Origin: Mucidula mucida
Lineage: Eukaryota; Basidiomycota; Agaricomycetes; Agaricales; Physalacriaceae
DNA length: 64,000 nt
Direction of reading: 5' to 3'
NCBI GenBank assembly: GCA_015501055.1
Contig: JADNYV010000185.1
Coordinates: forward strand, 1-64,000
Position numbers and translations under genes: made by a program. This document shows positions 21,658-33,054 of the stretch, piece by piece. Numbering within the stretch: the stretch's first letter is position 1; each line of letters begins with the position of its first letter. The notes under the pieces were generated by a model, which was given only the letters and a program-made list of their open reading frames with translations, had not been told where the DNA came from and made no database searches.

Positions 21658-21718
21658 ACGGCAGGCAAAATTTGGGCAGATTTCGACCGTCGAAATCTGC
21701 CCAAATTTTGCCTGCCGT
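21658..21718. repeat. Perfect 61-bp palindrome (30-bp arms)
   Basis: Arms 21658-21687 and 21689-21718 are exact reverse complements around a single C. The arm contains GGCAGGCAAAATTTGGGC. It lies just inside the right MULE terminal repeat and has no counterpart at the left end. A diverged member of the same family is at 57650-57727. Confidence 0.9.
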
Positions 21719-21729
21719 GAACCCGACTA

Positions 21730-21785
21730 CGTCATGGGAACTGATTATCTAATCCGCTAGCCAGGAGGGTGCGATTGCCCATAAT
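21730..21785 (-). repeat. MULE right terminal inverted repeat
   Basis: Reverse complement of 16241-16296, followed directly by the second GGTACCTAG at 21786-21794. Confidence 0.93.
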
Positions 21786-22066
21786 GGTACCTAGGTTTAG
21801 GATGGCGTGCGCATATTCGTGCTTGAATATCTCGTGAATGCCAGCTTGGCGCGCTCATGCAAAGGAACACGTAGATGATTTGAGGATAGATTGATCAAAC
21901 GGCTCACGCTGTTCATCATTGTAGCGCCACAAACCTTGGAGTTAGTTCTCGCTTTTGGGAGACTTAGGTTGAGCGTGACTAATGTGATAGGTTAGGAGGA
22001 AGTGTTGACGAGGGAGGCAATTGCTTGGGCGGAGGCGACCGACCGAGGCAAGGCGATGTGTAGGGC
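21786..22066. repeat. First unit of the tandem duplication, right part
   Basis: Begins with the MULE duplication GGTACCTAG and continues the unit broken at 16240. Shares cttggcgcgctcatgcaa and gcgccacaaaccttgga with the second unit (about 22262 and 22408). Confidence 0.65.
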
Positions 22067-22470
22067 GTGTGTTCGGGCATGCAGCGAGCTTTACCTTGGC
22101 GCGGTCACGTTGCCAGGATGAGACATTCGAGCTGCACCTTCGTCGAGGGTGCGGATGTAACAAGCCGTTGACAATGTTTTAGCCGAGAAAATCTGTTGAG
22201 GGTCAGCGAACGTAGACGCCGAGCCCTAGTACGTAGTCATGTGTATCTGAGAGCTCGCGAATGCTACCTTGGCGCGTTCATGCAAGCCTCAGCAGAGCAC
22301 GATAAGCCGCTTGGTACTGAAACTAAGGATAGACTGTTTTTCGTTGAGCATGTATCCTTCGAGTAATGCAGAACAAAAGTTTACTATCAGTGTCTGTGAA
22401 TCATTATAGCACCACAAACCTTGGAAGTAATCCTTGATGTTAGAAGACTCGCGCGGTCCGAGAGTTTACG
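22067..22470. repeat. Second unit of the tandem duplication (uninterrupted)
   Basis: Diverged direct copy of 16076-16240 plus 21795-22066, which gives the order of the locus before MULE insertion. No gene recognised. The reverse complement of the shared block has a possible exon end (GCGCCAAG/GTA) but no longer frame. Confidence 0.6.
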
Positions 22471-25400
22471 CGGTGAGAGAGGAGAAGGGGATCTGTCAGG
22501 GGACGACGAGCTGGTTTGGGCGACGCGACGCGTCGCGTCAATTTGCCACATTGTCATCGATTTCCGTAAAATTTAACGTGCGCCTGCTTGCAAGACTACG
22601 AAAGTTGTTTTTACCGGTCGACATCCTCGTCAGAAACCGAGTTAAATTCTATGCATGAGTGGCCATTCAAAGTTGGTGGCATCAGCGAGCGAATATCACC
22701 GTCAGTGAAATGTAATAGAGATCATACATACAATCTGCGCCTTTCCAGTCATTGGCCAATGAGATGTTGTTGTTTTCTTAATCTTGCGGCAGGAACTGTT
22801 TGGCGGAGTACGCGTCGAGATCATTATCGTTGGAAGAGAGAAGGTTCAGGGTCGGTGTCACTGCCTCTCTTACCATCACCATCACCAACGATGACCAGAG
22901 GTTACGCCAGGCCAGAAAGGCGACCACACGCCAGCTAGCATTTTCGAGCCTTTCGACGAGCCGCGCCGCCCAGGAAATATGAACCTCTGGCATGAGCACA
23001 TTATTATCTCCCAATACGCTCGGAAAAGGGAAAACAGATTTATCGCCACCATTCGCTCGACAGCGCCCCGGCAGGAAGCGGCACCTCTGGCAGGCTTCGT
23101 GGATTTGGAGATGCAAAAAATGACAGTTCGTGTTATCGAAATGGACGGCACGGGCGCGTCTTGCGGAATTGGTGCTCCGCTAAGCATGGTACGCCGCTGT
23201 CGATTCTCCTACCTTCGTTCTCATCCTTTTCGTTGCAGACTTTATAGGGTCAAGTTGTAAGCCGCGTAACATGCCTTGTTCGAATATCCCACCGCTGGCG
23301 TACGCGTGTTCCCGCTACATTGACGCTTTTACCCTGGTGCGCGCCTAGTATCTGATAAAGCTTCCAGTCATCGTGAGTCGGAGCCGTATACTAGGAGACA
23401 CGTTGATCGACGACCAGTATTGCAAGAATCATGGCCTCCCGCTGAATATTGCAATAGTCCCAGCGATGAAGATTCTTGGAGTGGGCCGACGTTGATGGTA
23501 CTCATCTCAGTTCACGTTGTATACGCCGAGGCTACCAAGGCTAGATGCTTGGTTTGCGTACGTTGCTATGCGTACACCTTTCGCCCTTGACTAACCCTAT
23601 AAAGTTTGGCTGGATGCTTCGAACGCGTTTACTGGTCCGTCATGATCACAAAATTTGGATCGACACATGGATTTCTACCCCAAGCATTTGCTGTCACATC
23701 ACTGTACTTTATCACTCTGCCGTCGTGCTGCAAGTCGCCACCTTTGTCGGCTCAGTGCACATCGCGTTTTCGATATAGGAACGATGCAAAAGATCTTAAT
23801 TGTCGGGGGCTGTGGCTATAGCGTGTACATCGCGCTTCTTTCTAATGTTCTTCGGTATCTAATATCAGTCTTAGCTTTCCTCCCCCCGTATCATACCGTG
23901 TGTGCATTACGGCCCTCAAGTCCATAATCGTTTTCGAAGCCCTCGCTGTCACTCTCATGCCCTACCTTATTCAGAGCGGACACCAAGGTGAAAGTGAGTT
24001 CTACAACCTCGCCCGGTGCTTGTCTTTGGCTTTCCGTGATGAATAAATGACTCAGCTCACTTCGACGCACTGCGCATGAGACCATTTTCTTGTTTACTCT
24101 GACTTTATTATTCTTGTCTATCCTTGTTCTTGTTGGGAAATCTGACACCTGTTTTCAAAGATTCGCTATGGCGGGAAGTTGGTCGACGCAGGAATGCGGT
24201 GCTGCTTCCAGCGACAACATTGTTCATCTCTACAGAATGACCGTCGCGAGGTACGGTTTTCATATGGCACGCGGGAATGCCTCTCGAAGTACTCGACATG
24301 ATACATCGTCTCTGCGGTCAACTGGTCCATGGCGCGAGGCAAGGCTTCGCTCGAAATATGTGAAAGCTTGCACCGGCAATGAGGAGCATTTTGGGCGGAT
24401 GATTACCGAATATGTACTACAGGTCAGATTTACGCGGTAGTGTCTCCTTTCAAGGCTCATGTTTCCAGTAGTGCCACCATTGAACGGACCTGTTAAGCCG
24501 ACTGGGGTGCATCCATCATCCTCCACCGGACGCACCTCCCGCCTTTCGTTACGTGAATGTGAATTATTTTCAGCGACAATTCTGAATCCGAGCATCAGAC
24601 TACGGTGGCTACAGTTGAAGTTGACCACGACGACAACGAGACAGTGTTCGCGATGCGGTAAGCTCTTGTTTCTAATATTCACCGTCCTCGTGCTAAACCG
24701 CGTCAAAGATGCTAAACTTCCGGCGCTGCTCGCTCGACACATTCGTCAAACACCAGTACTCTCAACGCTGGGCATCTCGTCAAGTGCCAGCGCGCGGATG
24801 CTGGGACTGGAACCCTTTATGATCACGGGAATCCCGAGCATGTCATTCGATTCCGAACTACATCTACGGAGCGAAATCTTATGGATGTAGAGCTCGAGTG
24901 TCGCACGGAAGAAAGCAGGAAGCTGAGCTCGTCGTCGGTGACGAATTGTAACAGTATTGGCCGGCGAAGTTGGTTGGCCGTCAGGATCTTTCTGGTAATG
25001 TTATCAACATTCACCGTAGCTCCCACTCGCTCCAATGATCTTCCTCAGTCAAAAGCGGACATATTTCTGATTAGTTGTCCGATGTGAACGAGTTTTCTTT
25101 TCGAGCGAAGAGACCGGTTGAGGGGGATCTTCCTCCGCATGGCTAGCTTAGAGGACTTTTTCACTTACTTAACACCTTCACCTCGTCACTGCATGTTCTT
25201 ACTTTCATTCTGCCTAGAGACTAGCTATTTACTCTCTCTATATATAGTCTCCACGCGCACTGGGTTCACGAACAGTACGAGGCTACACGCGATACGTGAC
25301 TTACCTGTGGCGTAGGTACGATTGCTTTCAATAAGATCAGTTAGGAACCTTTGAGTATCCCCCGAATTGAATCCATATATCGAGGTGCCGCCGAGAGGAG

Positions 25401-25620
25401 TAGTCATGGATAAAGCGGGGAAGTCGGACATGCATTGCGTTTGCTTGAGCAGAAAGCAGAGTACAAATCGCCTCGCTTTCCTCTCTAAACATCCAACTGA
25501 TAGCAGCAAAACATCCTGGTTCGTCTCAATCAACATCGAGTTCTTGGTATCACTGTTTCCCAATTCATCTCGTGAATGCGCCTTGGCAAAAAGCGCGTTC
25601 AGTTCCCTGAGAATATAGAT
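22471..25620. other. Unassigned 3.1-kb stretch
   Basis: Many overlapping short frames on both strands, the longest 160 codons (24260-24742 minus) and 143 codons (24459-24890 plus), without domain motifs, signal peptides or credible intron sets. There may be fast-evolving or decayed genes here, but I cannot support any. Confidence 0.4.
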
Positions 25621-27850
25621 AGTACTCGTGATTGTTTGCCGGTATAACCAAAATCGCGATTATTTTTGCGAGACGCACACCTTCATCTGCTGTCTGCTTC
25701 GTCAGGTGCTACAACTCGACGCCGCTTCAAGCGTCCCACCTTCTTTGCTGGATTTGTATCGAAAGGACATACAGCCATCGGAAGATGACGTTCGTACCCT
25801 CTTGATAGAGGCAGCCCGGCTCATTTCACGCCCCGTCTTCATTGTCCTGGACGCGCTTGACGAATGCCCCCTGGGTTTCGCGCTTGTAGCTGCTATTCAG
25901 GGCCTGGGAAACGGATTTAATCTTCTCGTCACCTCTCGAAACGTCTTCTCCCAGATCAAAGAATATCCATCTCTCCATATTCGAGCCGCAGATCGTGACA
26001 TCCTTGCGCTCGTCGATAGCAAGATCCCCAGTTTACGTTGGGTATGCGAAGACGAGGATCTGCAGAGTTCCGTTCGCAGTGAAGTTGTGGCAAAAGCGAA
26101 TGGGATGTTTCTCTTAGCGAGTCTCACGCTATGGGAGCTGGAGCACGACCTCACCAGTAAAAGCGATGTCCGCAGGGTGCTAGCATCCATTCCTGCTAGC
26201 TTAGACGACGCATATCACCAGATTTTCGTGCGCATTGGCAACCAAGGTGTGAGGAGACAGAACCTTGCTCTTCACGCCATCATGTGGGCCTATGCCTGGC
26301 ACAAGTCCCGTGTTGAAGTGTCGTGGGCGATGCTCAGAGTGTTTCTTGCATGCGGGATCTCTACGTCTGAGCCTGGATTTCAGGACGACCGTATGCCTTC
26401 TGTGGATGATATTGTAAACACCTGTGGTGGCCTGCTTAGTGCCGTCGCGACGGACTTTACTGAAGCTAGACCTTCATTCATCCGTACGTGCTCTATGTTC
26501 AAACATTCTTAGTTACTAATGAGTATCCTTGAATTTGCAGATTATTCAGTTCAAGAGTACATTTATCGCTCTCAATCTTCCGTATTTCCCGAAAATCCCT
26601 TGGGCTTCATATTCAAGAACTGTACCGCTGCTCTGTGTCACATGGAACACCTGAGACGTCGCGATTTACGCGTTCTCATACCACGTTTATGGCTCGACCT
26701 TGCTCGTATCATGGATTCTCATCAACCAATTCTTTTGCAATCTGCCTTGGCAGACAGAAACTTCACTAGTAAACGCATAGTCCCGTTTCGCAAGGCGGAT
26801 TATTGGTATTCTACCACTTGGGGAATTTCTTCCCTTTGGGTCAGAGATTTACTCCACAGAGGCGACAGCAGTCTTACTCCTCTTGATTACGCTGCAGCTT
26901 TTAGACTCCCTCATACGTTTCAACTCGCTCGAGAAACCCAGGCTCCGGACGAGCATCAGTTTCGTCGGGCAATGACAATTCTGATTAGAGAACATCACTG
27001 GGACCTCGTCCATGACCTTTGGGCACACGGGGACTACGATATTAACATTTTCTGCGACATCATGGGCAACACTGCCGTATGTGAACTCGTCGCTTACTCA
27101 GAACAGTGGCCGTCGCAGTCTATTGAGGAACTCCGCCGGTCATTTCTTCATCACCCAAGTACTTCACTGTATTGCCCGCGGCACGAGAGCCTGATCGGCT
27201 GCGCAATCTGTCACTTGGACACACCGTGCGGGTGCAGATACCACAATGATCCTTGCAACCGAGGATTCGAGAACACTATCGCAATCATCCTCGAACGCAT
27301 CTGCCGCGATACAACCAGTAAACCAGGTCAGTCAGCCCGCTTCGCGGTCTATCCTCCCCCAGATTCTCCAAGATCCCACCCCCCAGATATTCTCAATATC
27401 ATCGCAATATTCCTGCAGAGAGCAGATATCGATCTCGATGCGCACATCACGCAGATGATGCCCCCCGAGATACTGCTCAGCTTGTTAGCAGTGTCTTGGT
27501 ACAATGCATCATGGTACCTGTTGCATAGGTCTTTCAGAGGTCTCCTTCGACCGTACGCACGACGCCCTGATATCCAGAACATCCGTACCCAAGTTCCCGA
27601 AGCTGACTGTCAGCCTCCTATCCTTGTTCCCACCACCACAGCAGTCGGAATAACGGATGGGGCCGCGCGACACGACACATCCGAATATGTCGAGGGCATA
27701 CCTTCTGGTGAAGCGCTTGACGATGTCATTGTTGACACATCGCTAATAGTTGGGGGAAGAATGACGCGTCGTGTTATGGCGGTCCTTCTTGTAGGAACCA
27801 TTCTCATTTGTCTATGGATGTTTTCGTGCACATGTCGTGGACATATATAG
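25621..27850 (+). pseudogene. 5'-truncated NACHT STAND gene, paralogue of 10137-13458
   Basis: Homology to the first NACHT gene begins abruptly near 25621 inside its large fifth exon (from LVIVCRYNQN) and continues to the end. Two exons remain: to 26483 and from 26541 to 27850, with the same splice positions. Walker B (VFIVLDALDEC) and LLVTSRN are kept, but the N-terminal domain and Walker A exons are absent and the upstream DNA is unrelated. The rest is open: 294 codons plus about 436 after the intron, ending in a hydrophobic segment (VMAVLLVGTILICLWMF) as in the paralogue. Without Walker A it cannot be a normal NTPase. The long open frames suggest recent truncation or use as a fragment. Confidence 0.85.
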
Positions 27851-30800
27851 GCGATAGAGTCGAAGGACAAATGCAGTGAACGTTAGATAACTTCAAAGTC
27901 GCAAGTCCAAGAACTCCACATAACACGCCATTCGCCAACACGGTAGCTCGGACGTCTGCCTCACCGCGACTAACGAGCCGATTGTAAGACAGCCGAGAAT
28001 AAAGCTCCCGTCTATGAAAGGAGCGTCAAAACGGAGTTCCAACCGAGGAAGAGAAAGGAAAGAAGCATAGACGTGGGCACGCCGCGTCACCTGACACCGG
28101 CACATGCTGCGTCGGCTTCTCCCGGACCCAGACCCAAATCACGACTACCAACACGGACTGGTCCTTTCCACGTACGGCTATTGGACAACGGACATTGGGT
28201 CATTTCTCATAGACGCGAGACTCTGTCGTTTCCAATGGGACAAGGTGCCCTATGCTCGATCAAGGGGCGGGTGTCTTTCGTGCTTTGGTTCGTCCATGCA
28301 ATGCCACCGCGTTGATCTCACGTCAGTGCGGTGTTTCTCATGTCCTTCAGCCCAATGCTTCTATCTGTAAGGGGGCCTTGCGGATTCCATAGAAGCGACT
28401 CATAAATTTACAAGCCTCCTATGATGAAAATTGCAAGACAATTGCAAGTCGGCTCCCTTCGATGCGTTATAATGCGTACGAGAATGACTTCTTTCCTAAT
28501 CTGATCTTCTCTTGCTTGCGACTCCTCCGAAAGAATTCTGACATCTTGACAGGCGTATAGATGAAAAGAAAAATATGACTGGGCTTGCTTGCGCATGCTG
28601 TACGTTCTGGTAATGCTTGGGTCTTCTAGCGTTAACACAGGGTCCGTGATTCCCTCGCCAATAAGCTGGTTCAATACTTGTTTCGCCCGTAAGCCGGTAA
28701 CAGCACTTACACTCGTATAATATGTTTGACCGCCAGTAACGTCAGGTTTTGATTACGCTCCTTACGCCATAATAGACGCCTTCGACCTCAACGTCGCAAA
28801 TTTCTCACCAGGGCCGAAATTAGGAAATAGGCATCCTATTCTCTTTTTCGAGGTTCGTCTTTCCTCATGATTTAATTCATCAGTCTCGGAGATTCTCCTT
28901 CATTTAGAACTGGGGTTCTCACTCATTACGTTTGATTTTGGAAGCACATCGCTGTTTATCGAATGCAGCACACTTGTCAGCATAAGAGGAGATTGGACCG
29001 CAGTGATGAAGCTCCCAGCGTAATGATAACCGGTCGTGTTGGACTTTTTTGACATATGGCAACAATGCGGGCGGTTGACAATGTATTTCTCGTGTTTTCA
29101 TGCTCGAAGGTCTTTTTGATTGGCCATCTGTTGAAGAGGCACGATTCTGATGGCTCTGTCACCAGGTAGCCGCGCTGTTACATTTCATGCATCTTGAGAG
29201 ATAACTGTCCGCGTATGTGCACGTTTGACTCCGCATTCTCGTCCACTGTAGAGCCAGTCGGAGGGTCGTGTGGATAACTGCGCCTCATCTTGAGCCTATA
29301 CGTATGTGTTAGGATAAGTTGTCCGATTAAGTAGCTTCGACGATGTCGACACGCCGCATGCATTCGACTTGTCAGACATGCCGTCCTCTATGGCTCGCTT
29401 GCATTCTGGTTTATGTAAAGGGCTATGGCCGTTCCCCTAGTTTCTCCAAGCGGAACTTCGTATGGACGCTCCTGCCCAACAGTGTTATGTATCTTAACGA
29501 GGTTTATCCTGTTTTGCTCTCTGACGTTGATATCCTACTCATTCTCATCTTAGAGCGGGCTGTGGTATGGCAACGGGGGTCACGATACGCTTGCACACAC
29601 GAGGATACATGCGATACAGTACGTGGCACAAAAACGTACGCCTTCACAGCCGTTAGGATAATGACCATAGGTCAGTGGAATGCGGCTTCCGTTTGATCCA
29701 GAGAACCGTACTCTACAACGATATATTGTTTCTTCCGCCTCCATGTTTGGCTCTACTTCGGTTCAACGCAGAAACTCGATGACATTCTTTGACATGTAGA
29801 ACGACAGGATGGGCGAGGCCCCGTTTTTTGAGAGATCACAGGGCTACGAGCCGAATACGGTATGAGAATGTGACTCGCACAAGATATTGAATACGCGTCC
29901 GTTGTGTTCAAGGCGCGGTCTCCCCCTCGGAGTCCTTCGGTCCCTTCCTTCAGATAGACACCTTCGCGTTATCTGTCTCATTGCCCTTAAAGTCGGGGGA
30001 ATACGCTGTCTTCCCCTTCCGCGTGCCCATCGGAACCATTAACTTCATAAGGTAGACACTCCCTCGATGCATCAGCGTCTACGGGAGCAAGGGCGCTCAC
30101 GACGTTTTATATACACATTGTCAACTATGGGATGGCAAAGACACAGGAAAGAGTCCTCAGCTTCTAGGTCCCGGACAGAGTACGTGTTCTCATTTCTACT
30201 CCAAAATCGCGTGCTGACTTTTCGTAGGAAAAATGCCCACCCCAGTCGGGACAGTGACACAATTTGATTTTAGAGGAAATTCGATGATACACGGGCGTGA
30301 CAAGAAGTACGAACGTTGGTGCGTCTGGGCCCGACAAGTAATGCTTCCACAATGTATCTTGTATACGACTCCAAGATGGCAGCTGAGGCTCTCAATCAAC
30401 TCAACGAGATTTCGTGTTGATTGGTTTGTGCGGTTTCACATTTGAAAAAAGTCTAGAGAGAGGCCTTTGTATGTCCGAACCTCTTTCTTGGACCCGTGAC
30501 GCGCCACACGTATCTGTACCCGGACCATGCGACTTGTAAGTAGATTGATTTACGCGATCACTGTCCTTGTTTGCTCCTTTGAGATCTGGCTTTGGGCAAC
30601 TTGCCGTCATTCATTTACAGTCCGTTCAAAAGAGACGCCACATGTTGTTTATTTCCGTGAGTCGCCGAGTATATGATGATACCGACATGAGACGATTTTC
30701 TCGCACGATAACTCCTTTCTGCTTTCGGTTGCGCGCTGTCGCCACAACTCTAGCAGCTTTAGGCGCCCTTCAAGGTGATGTCCTGTAATTGTGGCGTTGT

Positions 30801-32986
30801 CCTCGGATACAGGAATTTGTTTCCCTTATAGAGAGATTCTGGCTTAGTAAGAGGCAGGTAAATATCCTGTTCGGGCTTTTTTCCTGGATTCGTTCGCTTG
30901 TAGAAGACCTTCATAGCAAAGATTCGCGACTTCTGGATTCTGGCAGATGCCAGTAGACGTCCTACATTTCGTAACATTTGGGATCCAGACCTACTGGGCC
31001 ATCTCGGCCGCGTACTACGTCGTTGCTTTTGTCGCACACAGTTATATCGCTTGCTATTCTCGTATATTCGTATATAGGCAGAAATAATCAGCTCTCTCAC
31101 GTCTAAGTTCCAGACATCTCATCATCTAATTCAGGAACAAAGCTGGCGGCCTTCAATTCAGCCTTTCCTCGGCAATCCAGGACCTCCCACTGGTCTTCGA
31201 GTTCAGCGCCCACAACGGAACTCGCCTAGCTACACGACATGTGAACTACGCGCGGCATCGAAACTTGATGTGAGTCACTTTCCACAAGGCTCTTTAGGTT
31301 TAATTTCCAATTCCATGGCCTCCGCCTTACCCTTTCCAATTCAGTTAACGAAGCCAAAAGTTCCGCCGTAATACATACTCGACCTGACGACGAATGATGA
31401 TTCTCGAGACGGGCGTTATGTTGGTAACGGTTTCGTGTTTGCATCAGTACACTCAAAGATGAGGTCGGGGCGCCTACTGGCAATCATAGCGAGAAATCTG
31501 CCCACGTAGTACTCGGTGATACGGCGAGAAGGTGAGATCGATATCTGACTCCTTCCTATTATTACTATCATTGCTACAGTTTTAAACTTTGCTTGCTCGT
31601 ACGTGAGATGGATGCTGAGCTAGACGATAACGACGTGAGACGATGAGCTCAATTGAGTCGGAGCCTGATACTCACGATATCGTGATGAATATTACCGGGT
31701 GACCAGATGCAGTATTACCGGCGCTGCGCACGATATCATACACCGCCTTTTTGAGACCGTGATACCTGACGTGAGTATACGAAGACACACACACCAGAAC
31801 GGTAATCTCCGTGGGTCGGCGTGTATGTGTGTGTCGTCCATGTTCAACAACAGCGGTTTTGTATGACATTCCTAACAAGGTAACGTCAAGAAGTGAGCAA
31901 GGGTCACGATTCGATCTATTCAATAGATTACTGGACAATTGTGGAACTATGTCGAAAGAATCCGAGTACTACACCGAGCTGGAATGCGAGATACGCATCG
32001 TATGATCACAGAGCAACGTATCGTGAGATAGAGATGGAGCGGGTTCTTGCGTCCACTGAGTCCTACCGTGCATGAGATTCCAGCGCATACCTATTAGCAC
32101 GCAATTAGATCACGGAATTCCGATGAATCGGAATTCACAATCAAGTTTACAATTGATGCACGCTGGGAGCAAACTGCAACGCGTCTCCATTGAAGTTGAG
32201 ATCGGGTCAGAGTCTGAGGAGAAGTTGTACAGTCCCGAAAGATTCTTCCAGCTGGGGAAAAGGTGGGCCTTATCGGACGAAGTTAATTATGCCGTCGTTA
32301 AGGAGCTGAAGTACGAACGACGAGGATGAGGTACTCCGAAGAACTCTAAAGGCTGTACCGAAGATGATCCACCGTTGTCCCAGAAACGAAAGGGTACTCA
32401 CCGTTCTATCTTCGTGTGCTTCGGGTCTCTGATTTCTCGACGAGCGGGAAAGTCAACTAAGATGATCCACCTAGAAATCAACCCACTACGGACACGAGGT
32501 GCTCAACGAACCTAACGGGGATCCAAGCGGCCTTGTGCCTTGTGTGATGATGACCTCACAAGGGCATCCGGATTCTAGCTCCGGAACATTCTGTAGAATC
32601 AGTCGGAAAAGCGACCTGACGTGTGTACTCCCACCACTCACACTCTGACCTGTCGATGCGTCATAAGTGCACTCGAACGTGTCCCGTTTTTTGACCCTAC
32701 TGACCAACCTAAATGCATATCACCCGAGCAGATCGTACCGGATCATTATCATGCACAACCCCAGTGGGCTTGTCGACCTCCGGGGGTTGAGTGGTCGCCC
32801 GAGTTGATCAATACCTACGGGTGGAATATCAGATAAAGCAGCATTCTCACCAGGTGTCTGTTCCAGGTACCAATTGAATGGAACGTATCGAAGCAGATGC
32901 CGACGGCTCAGCCCAGCGCAGAAGGGTAAGCTCACAGCGACTTGACAAATCAGGTCCGAGAGTATTTCGATCACCGTGGGCGAGTT
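27851..32986. other. Unassigned 5.1-kb stretch
   Basis: No gene supported. Small frames (for example 28073-28315, 30759-31100 minus, 32072-32329) lack motifs. Noted structures: a 10-bp-arm inverted repeat of alternating CA/TG around 31780-31842 and a perfect 22-bp palindrome-like hairpin GAATTCCGAT-GA-ATCGGAATTC at 32115-32136. Confidence 0.4.
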
Positions 32987-32993
32987 TATAAAA
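32987..32993 (+). promoter_or_regulatory. TATA box of the repeat-peptide precursor gene
   Basis: TATAAAA 62 bp before the start codon at 33055, followed by a C-rich pyrimidine leader (accccccctcacacac). This is the arrangement of strongly expressed fungal genes. Confidence 0.6.
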
Positions 32994-33054
32994 ACTCCTT
33001 CCCATTCGACCGAGACCACCCCAGATACCCACCCCCCCCTCACACACTACCGCA

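Larger units (their letters stand above)
16241..21785 (-). mobile_element. MULE (Mutator-like) DNA transposon with a nested hAT
   Basis: Two 56-bp inverted terminal repeats (16241-16296 and 21730-21785), starting ATTATGGGCAATCGCACCCT and identical for the first 51 bases, are flanked by a perfect 9-bp direct duplication GGTACCTAG (16232-16240 and 21786-21794). Nine bases is the MULE hallmark. Inside is one minus-strand transposase gene with an MULE-type DDE core and a SWIM zinc finger. Without the nested hAT (16807-18774) and its extra duplication the element would be about 3.57 kb. The near-identical ends and open exons suggest recent activity, stopped by the hAT insertion. Confidence 0.93.

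Noticed and set aside
32115..32136. GAATTCCGAT-GA-ATCGGAATTC as a regulatory operator of the peptide gene
   Set aside because: About 0.9 kb upstream, single occurrence, no support beyond symmetry.
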